DNA of 64,000 nt from Neoconidiobolus thromboides FSU 785 (taxonomy: Eukaryota > Entomophthoromycota > Entomophthoromycetes > Entomophthorales > Neoconidiobolaceae), in NCBI GenBank assembly GCA_025603075.1, contig MU626371.1, positions 1 to 64,000 of the forward strand, in the 5' to 3' direction. The notes beneath the pieces were generated by a model. The model did not search any database and had not been told where the DNA came from. It saw only the letters and a list, made by a program, of their open reading frames with translations. This document shows, in pieces, positions 45,033 through 56,838 of the stretch (the first letter of the stretch is position 1; every line of letters begins with the position of its first letter). The translations under genes were made by a program, and so were the position numbers.

Positions 45033-47301
45033 TAAAATATTATTATTTAAAATATTATTAATACTATCTAAATTGTTGCTTATTAATTTAACCTAAAATA
45101 ATAATTAATAACTTCTATAATTTTAAAAAACCTAGCCACTTACCTTCGGTATTATTGTCATAGCATTCATGAAATATTGGTTTGAAATTAACCTTGGTAA
45201 TTTTAATTTTAATGTGTTAAAATTAAATTTATTATATTCCAATAATTCCAATATATAGTTTTGAATCCTTAATACATCTTTAATAATTATTTTGTTTTTT
45301 GGTTGTCTTATTAAGTCTAAGTATTTTCGTTGATCTTCTTTTTTTAAACTAAAAATAAAAATAAATATATCAATTATTACTACTATTGAATTTCTTTTTT
45401 AGATTGACTTTCTTTTTACCTCATAAACACATTTCTTTCACTTTTTAAACTCATGCTCGTATTATATTTTTCAAAAGGAATATCTAAAAATGTAAAGATA
45501 TTAATATGTTAACTTTAAATAAACTTATAATAACCACATACCCCTTAATTTTAAATCATTTAAAAATTGTTGATTAGAATTAAAAATAATTGCGTTACAA
45601 TTATTATCAATATTTAAAAATAATATACTCATTTCATCAGTAATATAATAGAAATAATCTAATAAGTGGACTCTTAATTTCATTACTAACTCATTAAAAC
45701 TTTGTTTCCTATTTAAAATAAATAGACTATTAATATTCTATATAGAATATATATTCTATAACTTACCATTCTTCTTTAGTATTATTAAATTGTTTCATTA
45801 ACTCATTTTCAATTTTATTAATTGATTTTTCTTTTTCTTTTTTTAGTAAAATCCCATTTAATTCCTTTTCTAATTCACTAGTTATATCTTCTTTTGGATA
45901 TTGATAACTAGTAAAACAAGCTAATAGTAAAGCCTGAATAAAAAAATTCTATCAAAATCTACTCGCATAGTCATAGTAAAAATATTTTTTTACCTCTTTA
46001 TTTAATTCATTATAATTGATGTAATTGTAATTATTATTATTAATATTAATACCATGATTATTAAACAATGTCGTTTTATAATAAGTTGCTAATGTGATTA
46101 ATTTTTCATCAACGGTATTAAATAATTGAATATTAGAATCTAATTTTAATATGATTTCTTCACGTAAGATATAGTCTATTGGAAAAGTAGAAGATATCTA
46201 TCGAATGATAATAATAATAATAATCAATATTATGATTCTTAATAGTAGCAATTGTGAACTTACTTTAAACTCTTTATGATTTTTTTCTTTGGTTTTATTA
46301 TACAAACTTAAAAATTTTTGTCTTTTAACTTCTATATTAAAATTAAATATATGAATAAAATAGTACAAATTATAATATTATTAATATTACCCATCTCATT
46401 CTTTTTTGTATCTTCTTTACTTTCTTTTATCTAAAAATTCCTTTAATATTTATATCCAATCAATTAATTTAAATCTTACTTTATCTTCTGTCTTCTTTTT
46501 ATTCTTTTTTTTATTATCAAATTTAAAAAAAGATTCATCCGATAAACTACTTTCTTCAAATAACTCTTCACTCGTTGTTTCTTCTTCACTCTCTTCTTCA
46601 ATACTATCTCTCTCGCCAACGTCTAATGAATTTATCTTGTTTCTGACCTCCTTTGTAAACCCCCCATTCTCCATCTTCTCAATTTCCATCTCTTGATTAA
46701 TACACATTACTTTCAATTTATTTAAAATCCTACTAAAATCTTTAAAGCCAGATTGCTTTCTAAACTCTATCTCTTCCTTCTCCCTTCCCACTTTCTCTTC
46801 CTTCTCTCCTTTAATCACTCTAACAAATGGACTCACTCCTTCAAATTTTCTTAATTTTTCAGAATCCATCAACTCTTGTAAAGTAATTCCAAGCCCTTTC
46901 TCTTCTTCAAAACATCCTAATATATGATGAAAATTTCTAGTACTTTGATCCATTTTACTTTCATCTAATAATATACTTCGACCTCCACCAGCATTTAATT
47001 TCCTTTTTTTAATCTCTGTTCGTACTACTTTTTGAAACAATTTTTCTTTTATTAACATAGATTCATTGGGATTGTATTGTAATATGGAGGTTGAATGAAT
47101 CAGTGATGTATTAGGATGATTTGGTAGGGTGACATTGTGGTTGATAGAAGTGTTGAATTGTAACTTACTACGATCAAGAAACAGAGAAGTATCATGAGCT
47201 ATGCCTTCTTTTTTTCGATTGGATATCTGGCGTTGGCGTAATTCTTCCATACTCATGAGGCTGCCATCTTCTTTTAAATATTTATTCAATGTTTTTTTCA
47301 T
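44670..47301 (-). CDS. DONSON-like replication protein
   Basis: Multi-exon minus-strand gene (about nine exons). Exon 1 is 47301-46453 and reads MKKTLNKYLKEDGSLMSMEE, with acidic and basic low-complexity stretches. Later exons include PIDYILREEIILKLDSN, then ALLLACFTSYQYPKED, EEWKQSFNELVMKLRVHLLD, YFYYITDEMSILFLNIDNN, and NCNAIIFNSNQQFLNDLKLR. The W..SF..L...LR....YFYY....F.ILF pattern with the following AII.NS....L..L resembles DONSON / Humpty-dumpty, which helps load the CMG helicase and stabilises replication forks. The C-terminal exon has a poly-Asn run (AAT repeat at 44995-45032) and ends FNYRWIYQ. The stop overlaps the convergent Sac1-like gene's last 26 bp. The family call is from recalled motifs and is moderate. 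Confidence 0.5.
44995..45032. repeat. ATT microsatellite coding for poly-Asn
   Basis: About 12 ATT units, read as Asn codons in the minus-strand DONSON-like gene. Confidence 0.9.
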
Positions 47302-48005
47302 TTTAATATATTAGTTAATTGAATAAAGGACGAAATTTTATAATTTTAATTGTTTAAAAATAGTAAATTTTAAAATAGAATTTGTTATAACTGTGATTGG
47401 TCTCAACATCAATTTGGAATCAACATTGTAATTCCAATAAAAATAAAATATTAAATAAAGTTATTAATGTAATATATAAACGATCTTATTAGATTAAAAT
47501 TTTGTTAGCTACTTATTAACAACAATATCCATCTTTGATATGTTAATAGTCTCTTTCATTGAACTTTGATTATTTTAATAATACTAATTTGAGCTTCCTC
47601 TCCTTAAATAAAGCTTCTTTCTGTTAAAAATAACAAACTTTTTAACTTATCAATAATTAACTAATGTTTTCAATAAATATTCTCCTTTGATAATATTACT
47701 GTTAGATAAGACCGATACTTTTTAGATAAAACTTTAGATGAAAGAGTAGTAAATTATTGATAATATAAAAAATAACTTTTATGTATGTAAATAAAAATAA
47801 CTTAGTATTAAACTAAAATCCCGTTTCAGTTTAATTACCTTGAGTAAAAACATAAGATATATATTTATTAGAACTTATAATATTATGAGTCCTTCCTTCT
47901 ATTTCAATTTTTAATTTCAATTTTTCAGACATTTTCTCATTTTTTTCTAAAAATAAGTTTTTTTGAACGTCATATTTTTTAATTTTCTTTCTCAATTCTA
48001 AAATC
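47302..48005. other. Divergent intergenic region
   Basis: About 700 bp between the DONSON-like gene and RAM2, which are divergent. It should hold both promoters. No motif stood out apart from T-rich tracts just before the RAM2 ATG. Confidence 0.5.
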
Positions 48006-49215
48006 ATGGAAGACTTTAAAGATGCCGATTACATACCTTACAGCGAACGTAGTGAATGGAAAGATGTTATCCCAGTTCAACAAAAAGAAGCGGATCATCC
48101 AATTGCACCGATTAATTATTCTTTTGAATGTAAGATAAATAACTAATTACTATTATAAAAAATAGAAAATAAATCTAAATTTAATGTTTTTTTAATATCA
48201 GATAAGGATGCTATGGATTATTTCCGTGCAATAAGTATTAATGAAGAAGTATCCGAAAGAGCATTAGAGTTAACTGAAACTATTATCAATTTTAGTCCTG
48301 CTCATTATACTGTTTGGTAACTTTAATTTTTTTTATAATATTGAAAAAAAATGAATTGAAATTTCTACTTGGCAGGTTATATCGTCAAAAGATAATCCAA
48401 TCATTAAGTATGGACTTAAATCAAGAACTAGAATTTTTAAAACGTTTAGTCGAAGAAAATCCAAAATGTTATCAGTTATGGTAAGTTATTAGAGCCTATT
48501 TCACCTTCCTTCCATGTTTACTAACCCTCTCTCTTTTAGGCAACATCGTCAATTCATTTTATCCAACCTCAACGATGCTTCCTCCGAAGAAGACTTCATT
48601 AATTTAGTATTAGAAGATGATAATAAAAACTTTCATGCTTGGAGTTATCGTCAATGGGTTATAAAAAAATTTAATTTATTTTCCAATGAATTAAGTTATA
48701 CCAATGATATGCTAACTAAAGATGTCCGCAATAATTCTGCTTGGAATCAAAGATATTTTGTATTAACAAATAATCAAGAGAAACAGTTAGATAAGGAAGT
48801 AATGGAAAGGGAAATTGAGTTTACTGTACAGAAAATGGAAAAGGTTCCTTTTAATGAAGCAGCTTATAATTATTTAAAGGGTTTGTTGATGTACTTTTAT
48901 AATGAAAAGTATGCAATCGAATTATTAAATGTAGCTAAAGTATTAGAGGACAAAAAGATTAAAAGTAAACATTTATATAGTTGGTATGTAGATATTTACT
49001 ATGAGTTAATTAAATTAAATGATGATAAAAAAGAAGAGTTTATTTCAAATGGGATTGAAGTAAGTTTAAAATATTTATTAACTATTCTAATTTATAATAT
49101 ACCATTTATTAATTTATTTTTATTTTAGTATTGTAATAAATTATTATCTTTAGATATAGTACGTAAAAATTATTGGGAATATCGATTAACTCAATTTGAA
49201 GCTCTAAAGTTATAA
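48006..49215 (+). CDS. RAM2: Protein farnesyltransferase/geranylgeranyltransferase alpha subunit
   Basis: Five exons: 48006-48129, 48202-48316, 48376-48480, 48540-49059 and 49129-49215, giving 316 residues, the family's usual size. Prenyltransferase alpha repeats are evident: SERALELTETIINFSPAHYT followed by VWLYRQKII, EENPKCYQLWQHRQFIL, EDDNKNFHAWSYRQWVIKKF and DVRNNSAWNQRYFVL. Three of the Trp codons that start the W.(H/Y)RQ motif are at or next to splice junctions (TG|G at two sites). The N-terminus, PYSERSEWKDVIPVQQ, matches fungal Ram2. The subunit pairs with Ram1 to farnesylate or Cdc43 to geranylgeranylate CaaX proteins such as Ras and Rho. No abnormality seen. It converges on DNA ligase 1 with 64 bp between the stops. 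Confidence 0.93.
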
Positions 49216-49279
49216 AAATTAAAAATATTATATATTTACATTTTTAAATATTAATTTTATATTATATTATATTATTTAT

Positions 49280-52200
49280 TTAATATATATCTTCATTATC
49301 AATATCCGCTTTATTTGGTTTTTTATTGGACAAATCCAATTGTTTTTGGTATAATTCAGCTATCTATTGAAATAAAAAGTGATTAAATAAATAGACAAAT
49401 AAAAAATATATTGTTATTTGTATTTACCTGTTTACTATCAGTACAATTTTCAGGTGTTTTATCCCCTCTTACACGTATAAATCTTGGGAATCTTAATGAA
49501 ATTCCTTTTTCTTCATCATGCTAATTATTAAAATGAAAATAGAGTTAATAAATCAATTTAATAAATAATAAAGTAACATGAAATAACTTACGATACCAAT
49601 AGCTGCTTTATAAACTGGAGAAATTGAAAGATCCGCTGCTTTAACTTCCCAAACCTAATAAACAAATAAATTTTGTAGAAAACAAATCAACAAAATTACT
49701 TACAAAAGCAGGTTCAAACCAAATATCAGGACCTTTTGATTCATCATAATTATAGTATGATTTTGGTGCTTGTATAATATGATTTTGTAATTCAGTGAAT
49801 TGATTTTTTAATACTTCTTCAGAAAATCCAGTACCAATCTATTATTATTATTATAAAATATAGTTAACACAATTATTTTAAAATAAACTTACTTTACAAA
49901 TACTTTGATATTGTTCTAGATCTTTATCATAACAGGCCAATAAATACCCGCCATAAACTCCTGTTCTTTTCCCTTTACCAGTATAAGCACCAATTACTGT
50001 TAAATCTACTGAATCTCCAATACCAGTCAAATAATCTTTTTTAACCTAAAAATACAAATTTTATTAAAATTAACAATCAATAATTAATAGTTCAATAATT
50101 AGTTACTTTTAACCAATTACGTGATCTCTTTGAAGGTTCATAACTGGATTCTTCTCCTTTTAATAATTTGACCATTAAACCTTCACATTGATCTGAGATA
50201 CTATTATCTAAAAAGGTTTGTATATCTTCGACTTCATTTGTAATCAAACTTTTAGCAAAGTTAAACATTCCATCTAATTCATTAAAATTTTCAGCTAATA
50301 ATTGTTTACGTTCATCAAGGGAAGTCCTTAATAAAGACTAGATAAAATAAAAATAAAAATAAAAATAAAAATAAAAATAAAATAACATTAGATATAAGCA
50401 TTATTATTACAATATTAATTTACCTTTTCATTAAAATAAAGCAAATCAAAGCCAAAGATAACTACTTTAACTTTGATATCTTCTTCTCTAACATCTTTTC
50501 TTTTACGTGTGCTTAATATTTGAAATGGTAATAATTTTTTTTCTTCTTTATCCCATGCTACTGCTTCACAATCCATCACGAAAGATTGAACATTTTCTTT
50601 TTTAAACTAAGATAAAATTTAAAAAAATAAACAAAATTAATTTAATAAATTATCCATGTTATTTTGTTATTTAGTTCGACTTACTTTTCCAACATTAACA
50701 ATGATATCTGGATATTTACTAGTCATATCTTCTGAATTTCTTGAATAAATATGCACTTCTCCATTAGGTAATAAATGAATCTATTACATTATATTTTAGT
50801 TTAATTTAATTTAACTTAATAGATTAAGTTATTTTAATTATTCAATTTACCTGTGCTCTTTCACCATCATATTTATATTCACAGATAAAATCTTTATTCG
50901 TAAATCGTTCAAATATGGCATCAAGTCCTTTAGTTGGATGGGCTAACATTGGTTTAATTGGTATACCTAATAAATATAATAAGTATGACTATAATTGGTT
51001 TTTTAGTTAGTAAATATTACCAGGAACTAATTTACAATGTTGAGCTAATTGTTCATAACCTTTTTCAATTAAAATAGGTACAATTAATTCATAATTAGGT
51101 AATTCTGAATAAGCTGTTTTGACCGCTTCAGATGCTTCTTCTAATTCTTTAATTAAGTGTTCTTTATTGAATGTACCTGTTTAATATAGAATAAATCCAA
51201 ATTATTACTATAAATACAATAGTTCCGATTACCATTTCTATATAAAACAGAAGCTTGAGCCAATGATACTAACACTGTTTTTTCAGCTAAACCAATGCGT
51301 AATTTACCTTCAAGGGATCTTTAGATTTGTTTTGTTTTATTAAGTTAATATTATCAAATAAATAAATTTTAAAAGAATTACCTTATAAGATATTTAGCTT
51401 CTTTACCTTGACATGAAATTAACATATGTTTAATTTTACCAATTTTTTGATTCATGGACTAAAATGAAAGAAAAATCAAATTTAATAATTAAAATCCATT
51501 AACTTTAAAAAGAATCCTCACTGAACGTCCCGTAATTTGAGCAATTTCTTTTAAAGTGTTAAACACAAAGGGTAAGCTTAGTGGCTTAGGTTGAAATATT
51601 GTCTTTTGAGTACTACGAAATTCCTAATGAAATTTGATTAGTATCATTATTCTAGAATTCTATGGAATTTGAGTTACTTGTGCAATTTCTCCGAGATCTC
51701 CAACTTTAACTAATCTTTCTTTAATTTTCAAACTACTTGTACCTGTCGCTTCCACTACTGCTTTAATTAGTACCTGTTCACCAATACCTAATTCTAGTCC
51801 AGCGTATTCGGGTGCAATCTAAATTGAACTATAATTAATTTTTATCACGCTATTTGTAACAAATGATAATTCATACTCTATTGATACAAAGATAAATGCA
51901 CATTACAATAACAGACATTTCTTTTTCATTATTAGATTTGGATTTTAATATTTGTAGAAAAAATTTAGTTAATATGCTGATTTTTTCTAAACTAAAATAA
52001 CAGGTTTGGTTAATATTAATCGCAGTTGTGACAATGTATTTGATTTGTTATCTTACCGCTTTGGATTAGCCTCGATTTTTTCAAAGATATCACAAAGTTG
52101 ACTATAATTTAAATTAACTAAACTAAAATTAAATTAAAGAATGTGTTAATATATATTTATTATTCTCAACTTCATTATTGTTTACCTTTCATCTTTTAAT

Positions 52201-52828
52201 TTAACATCAGTATCTTCCAGTTTAATATCTGCTATTTTTTCTGCTGCTAAAGCATCTTCTTCACTCTCTTTTTTAACTGATGTAGCACTATCAAATTATT
52301 GAGATTAATATCGAACATTTGAAAAATAGAATTGAACTTACTCATTTAAGTCTACTTCTTTTTTTGGTTTATTATTTTTAACTCCGAGTTGTTTTAAAAA
52401 AAAAGGATGAATTTCTTTTTTTGCTCTAGATCGAGTAGAAAGTGGTTTAATCTCTTCTTTTTTTACTCTAGAAATAAGCTTCAATCATAATCCGAATTTC
52501 CATTAAAAAAATCACTTACTCTACTTTAATCTTGGCATCTAAATCTTGTTTTTGTTCGCTAATTTCACTCTTGATTTCTTTTTTTTCTTCTTCTTCCTCT
52601 ACTTTTGCTTTTCCTAATTTTTTTCTTTTTCTATCAGGTGATTGTCTACCATTTGAATTCTTTTTGTTGTTAATTAACTCTTTGATCTTTTTTCGATTTT
52701 CATTCTCTTTGATTTCCTTTACTTCTTCTACTTTATTTAAGTTCGGGAAAAATTCACTTACAATAAACTTTTAGTCTATTGTTCACAATAAAATGAAAAT
52801 AAAGTTACCTAATATCTTTTTCACTCAT
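49280..52828 (-). CDS. CDC9: ATP-dependent DNA ligase 1
   Basis: Many small exons (about 17) on the minus strand, from the ATG at 52828 (MSEKDIR, a 20-nt first exon) to the stop at 49280. The nucleotidyltransferase motifs occur in order: motif [11 protein letters not shown] (Lys is the adenylated residue, near 50870), motif [15 protein letters not shown], the [10 protein letters not shown] block (IIIa), EGLMVKLL (IV) and SRNWLKVKKDY (V), followed by the OB-fold region ([25 protein letters not shown]). It joins Okazaki fragments in DNA replication and closes nicks in repair. The N-terminus is long, Lys/Glu-rich and disordered, with KKEIHPFF at the place of the PCNA-binding PIP box; the usual first Gln is Lys. 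One intron holds an AAAAT repeat (50340-50385). Exon ends were followed by frame; a few in the 5' part are not certain. Confidence 0.92.
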
Positions 52829-53338
52829 CTTTTTTGAATAATAGCTAAACTGAAGTTTTGATAGGTTAAAAAGCAATGCTTTCTTTTTGAATTTTGTTAT
52901 AAACTTTAATGAATTTATCTTTTTTTATATACTGTAAATGAAGATTTTTTGATTTACTATTTTTATTTTTTATAATATTTCGATTTATGGATTTTGATTT
53001 GATTTTATAATTTTTTAAAAGGGGTTTTATTGGTTAATTAATTCGATTTTAGAAATTTTAAATAAAAGGTTGAGAATACGTATTGAGTGGCTACAGTAAA
53101 GTAATAACAACAACGAAGGGTTTAATAACAAAGGAAATAGAAACTACAATGTGTAACATATAGATAATAAAAAACTGTCGCTAAATTATATTATATTATC
53201 GATTCTATTAAAATAGTAAATTTAATGACAACCTTATTATTGAAATTTCAATTTCATTACTGCGAGTTAACTGTGCAAAAATCGACTTTAAAAAGAATTG
53301 ACTGCGTAACAAAAGAACCCATCTTTAACTATTCAAGC
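52829..53338. other. Divergent promoter region, DNA ligase 1 and GCN20
   Basis: About 500 bp between the divergent starts. A plus-strand in-frame ATG at 53225 would add 38 residues to GCN20, but that extension does not look like the family's N-terminus. Confidence 0.5.
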
Positions 53339-55720
53339 ATGAAAGTAGAAGTGAATATTAAAGAAAATAGTCGATTACTCGAAAAGGTACGCTCAAACAT
53401 CCCAGGCTTAGATTTAGCTATTGTAGATTATATCAAAGGATATTTAGAAGATACCACTAGTATCTCCGTTGAAGGCGATGCTTTTCTTACGGATTTTATT
53501 GAGCCCTTTTTAAAAGATTCTATTGCTGAAGAAAAAGTATATCAAAATTTATGTCAAGATTTTAAGAATTTATTCATCCAATACAATGCTCAGTTAAAAT
53601 TAGATACAGATGAAAATGGACCAAAGGTATTACGTCAATTGGATGTACCTTTACAAATGACTAAACAACAAGCCATGTCTTCTACATTTAAGTTTGATCC
53701 AACTTCAACGGATATTGAGTCAGCTAACAAACGTAAAGTAGCTTCTCAAGTGGATACTAAAAAATTAGAAAAAGCAGAAAAAAAGATTGCAGAAAAGATA
53801 CAAAAAAGAGAAAGAAGAACTTTATATGAAGCTAGTAAAATTGTTACTAAAGAACAACAAAATTTGGATATTTTAGCTATTAACCCTATTTTGGATTATA
53901 CTACTACTAAAGGTAAATCAAAAGATATTAAGTTGGATCTTTTCGATATCTCTTTTGCTGGTAAGAGAATTCTTACTGATGCTTTATTAACCCTCGCTTA
54001 TGGTAGACGTTATGGTGTGGTTGGTAGAAATGGTATTGGTAAATCCACTTTATTAAGAGCTATTTCTAGACGTGAATTAAATATCCCTACTCATATCAGT
54101 ATTCTTCACGTAGAGCAAGAGGTAATAGTTTTATAAATTTATAATTAAACAGTAATTAAATAGTTTTTATTAATAGATTGCTGGGGATGATACACCTGCT
54201 TTACAATCAGTATTAAAAGCTGATTTATTCAGAGAACATCTTTTAGCTGAAGAAATTAATTTTACTCAATTAATTCAATCGATCGATGATCAACTTTCAA
54301 ACCCTGATATTGAAAAAGAATTAAAAGAACAGCTTGAAGATGAAAGAGATGAAGCTGATAGTAAATTGAAAGAAGTTTATACTAAACTTGAAGATATTGA
54401 ATCTGATAAAGCAGAAGCAAAGTAGTTTTTTGATTTAGTTTATTTATTGACTTTTTTTGACTGATTTTTTATAGAGCTTCTACTATCCTCTGTGGTTTAG
54501 GTTTTGGCCAAAACCAATTACAAAATGCCACTAGAACATTCTCTGGAGGTTGGAGAATGAGATTGGCGTTAGCAAGAGCTTTATTCTGTAAACCTGATCT
54601 TTTACTTCTTGATGAACCTACGAATATGTTGGATATCCCCGCCGTAATTTGGTTAGAAAATTATTTACAAACATGGGAAAGTACTTTAGTAGTTGTATCC
54701 CATGATCGAGAATTTTTAGATGAGGTAGCTACGGATATTATCCATCAACATAGTGAAAAATTAGACCAATATAAGGGCAACTTTACTTTCTTTTATAGTA
54801 CTAAAGAAGAGCGTCGTAAAACAATGGCTCGAGATTATGAAAATCAATTGGTTTATCGTAAACATTTACAAGATTTCATTGATAAAAATCGATACAATGC
54901 CAACACTGCAACTCAAGCTCAAATGAAAATCAAAATATTAGAAAAATTACCAGTTTTAGAAAAACCTGAAGATGAGATTGTTGTTAGTTTCAGATTCCCA
55001 GATGCAGAGTCTTTATCCCCACCTATCTTACAATTATCCAATGTTACTTTTGGTTATTCACCAGATAAAATTCAACTTAGTAAAGTGGATTTGGATGTAC
55101 AAATGGATTCAAGAGTAGCTGTTATTGGTCCCAATGGTGCTGGTAAATCTACCTTAGTAAGTTTAATTTAACATTATTATATAACTTAATATTAACATTT
55201 TATTTAGCTTAAACTATTATCTGGTAAATTAGAACCAAATAAAGGTTTCTTAAATCGCCATGGTAGATTAAGGTTTGCTTTCTTCACCCAACATCACGTT
55301 GATCAATTAGATTTAAATGATACAGCTGTTGGTTATATGGCTAAGACTTATCCAGGTAAATCGGATGAAGAATATCGTCGAAGATTAGGCTCTTTTGGTA
55401 TCACTGGTATGGTGGGATTACAAAAAGTAGCTACTTTATCAGGAGGACAAAAATCGAGAGTAGCATTTGCATGTTTAGGTTTACAAAATCCACATATTTT
55501 AATATTAGATGAACCTACCAATCATTTAGATATGGAATCTATGGATGCTTTAATCGATGCTATTAAAGCTTTTACTGGTGGTGTTATCCTTGTCTCTCAT
55601 GATGAGCGTTTCATTAATTCTGTTGCTACTCAGCTTTGGATCTGTGATAATAATACGGTGACTAAGTTTCAAGGCAACATTAAGGATTATAAGAAAATGG
55701 TTGCTCCTCCAGAGCTTTAA
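53339..55720 (+). CDS. GCN20: ABC-F ATPase Gcn20
   Basis: Four exons: 53339-54121, 54177-54421, 54475-55156 and 55208-55720, giving 740 residues (yeast 752). The start at 53339 (MKVEVNIKENSRLLEKV) is chosen because the family N-terminus IPGLDLAIVDYIKGYLED follows; an upstream in-frame ATG exists at 53225. Two ABC domains: Walker A GRNGIGKST, signature FSGGWRMRLALARAL, Walker B LLLLDEPTNMLD; then Walker A GPNGAGKST (split by intron 3 after the Leu codon), signature LSGGQKSRVAF, Walker B ILILDEPTNHLD. The linker RYNANTATQAQMKIKILEKL matches Gcn20/ABCF3. The N-terminal domain of about 200 residues is the Gcn1-binding part. With Gcn1 it helps uncharged tRNA activate the kinase Gcn2 in amino-acid starvation. 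All catalytic motifs are intact. Confidence 0.95.
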
Positions 55721-56035
55721 AAAGGAGATAAAGTACTTTGTAAGTGTGAAAAAAATAAAACTTGTTTTTAGATCATTGTCTTTATTTAAAATTAAATTTA
55801 TTACTATTATTGGTTTGTATGTTTAGTTTAATATGCTTCTTTTAAATTTTAAATATTTTAACTTTTTTGTTTCATCAAAATTCATTCTTTATTAAAAAGA
55901 ATTCTTAAAGCAAGCTAAGCTTAATGTGCTAATTTCATTGGTCATTCAAAGAATTATGGGAATAATTTCAAACTTTTGATCAAACTCAATCTCCAGCTTA
56001 AATTTTTTTACCAAAAAAATCATTAGAAAATCAAA
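55721..56035. other. Intergenic spacer
   Basis: AT-rich spacer between two plus-strand genes. Nothing else seen. Confidence 0.5.
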
Positions 56036-56233
56036 ATGGCAAGTAACTTTGGAGCAAGTGGTAAAGGCTATACCTTAGAAAATAAAGAAGAAGGTTTTTT
56101 TAGCAAACTTTATCGTAATGAAATTCAAAATCCACAAAATCGAGCTGGTAATTTAAACATCCTTTTTAATGCATCCGTATTTGGTGCCGCTGTTTTCATC
56201 TTAAAGAACTTTGGAGACGTTTTGTTTGTTTAA
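56036..56233 (+). CDS. Tom6-like small mitochondrial outer-membrane protein
   Basis: Single exon, 65 residues. The N-terminal half is hydrophilic (GASGKGYTLENKEEGFFSKL) and the C-terminal part has one hydrophobic helix (NILFNASVFGAAVFILKNFG) preceded by IQNPQNRAGN and ending DVLFV. The pattern of NP(E/Q)NR, a single tail-anchored helix, then a short polar end with Gly-Asp before the final hydrophobic residues resembles fungal Tom6, a small subunit of the TOM translocase. The match is weak because the family is short and variable. A strong purine-rich leader (AAAATCAAAATGG) precedes the ATG, supporting real translation. It could be another tail-anchored small protein. Confidence 0.45.
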   Translation: MASNFGASGKGYTLENKEEGFFSKLYRNEIQNPQNRAGNLNILFNASVFGAAVFILKNFGDVLFV

Positions 56234-56838
56234 ATTGAAAAAAAAAGTATTAGGGGTTCGTAGAAAATAAATTTAACTGCTTTTTTTATTTACAATCGTT
56301 TTGCAAATTAATGATTTAGTATTTTTTAGTGAAAGTGATACCACATTTTAATGTAATTTTTAGGATAATCATAAATTTTAGGTTAAGATATGTAGATGTT
56401 TTTTTTTTGCTTCATTACTTTTTCCATCTTTTAAGCGCTATTTATGTAGAAAAATTATTAGTAAAATTCTTAAATACAAAAATACATTCCCATATGAAAG
56501 TTTATTTTGTAAGTCATTTATTACTGGTAATTATATACACTAAAATAATTGCTTTTATAAATTATATTTTCTATAGTAGAACTCTACTAACTAATATTAT
56601 GTTAGAACAACTCAAAATTCTAATCTTCAATAATTGACGATTTAAAAAATCCGAAATTATTTTATTTTATCAAAAAAGCGAAGAGAAAGAGCCTCAACTA
56701 ACTCTTAGCACCTATTTTAACTAATTGTAAAAAAATCTAATATTAAAAAGAATAATTATATAACTTCTTCCATCAATACATTAAAACCACTTTTACAAGG
56801 AAATAGATGAATCGTTAAACGAACTAAAAACAAGTAAC
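56234..56838. other. Intergenic region with one MITE
   Basis: 3' flanks of the convergent Tom6-like and WDR48-like genes. A 102-codon plus-strand frame (56329-56637) crosses the MITE and is not taken as a gene. Confidence 0.55.
56388..56495 (-). mobile_element. MITE copy 12 (ATATGGGGATGT family)
   Basis: Begins ATATGTAGATGTTTTTTTTT, core TCTTTTAAGCGCTATTTATG, ends CAAAAATACATTCCCATAT. Confidence 0.87.

Noticed and set aside
53225..53338. Upstream 38 codons as the N-terminus of GCN20
   Set aside because: The extension has no resemblance to Gcn20 N-termini, while the ATG at 53339 starts directly before the conserved region.
56329..56637. 102-codon plus-strand frame with hydrophobic residues
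   Set aside because: It crosses a MITE and an AT-rich spacer; hydrophobic composition is expected from T-rich DNA.
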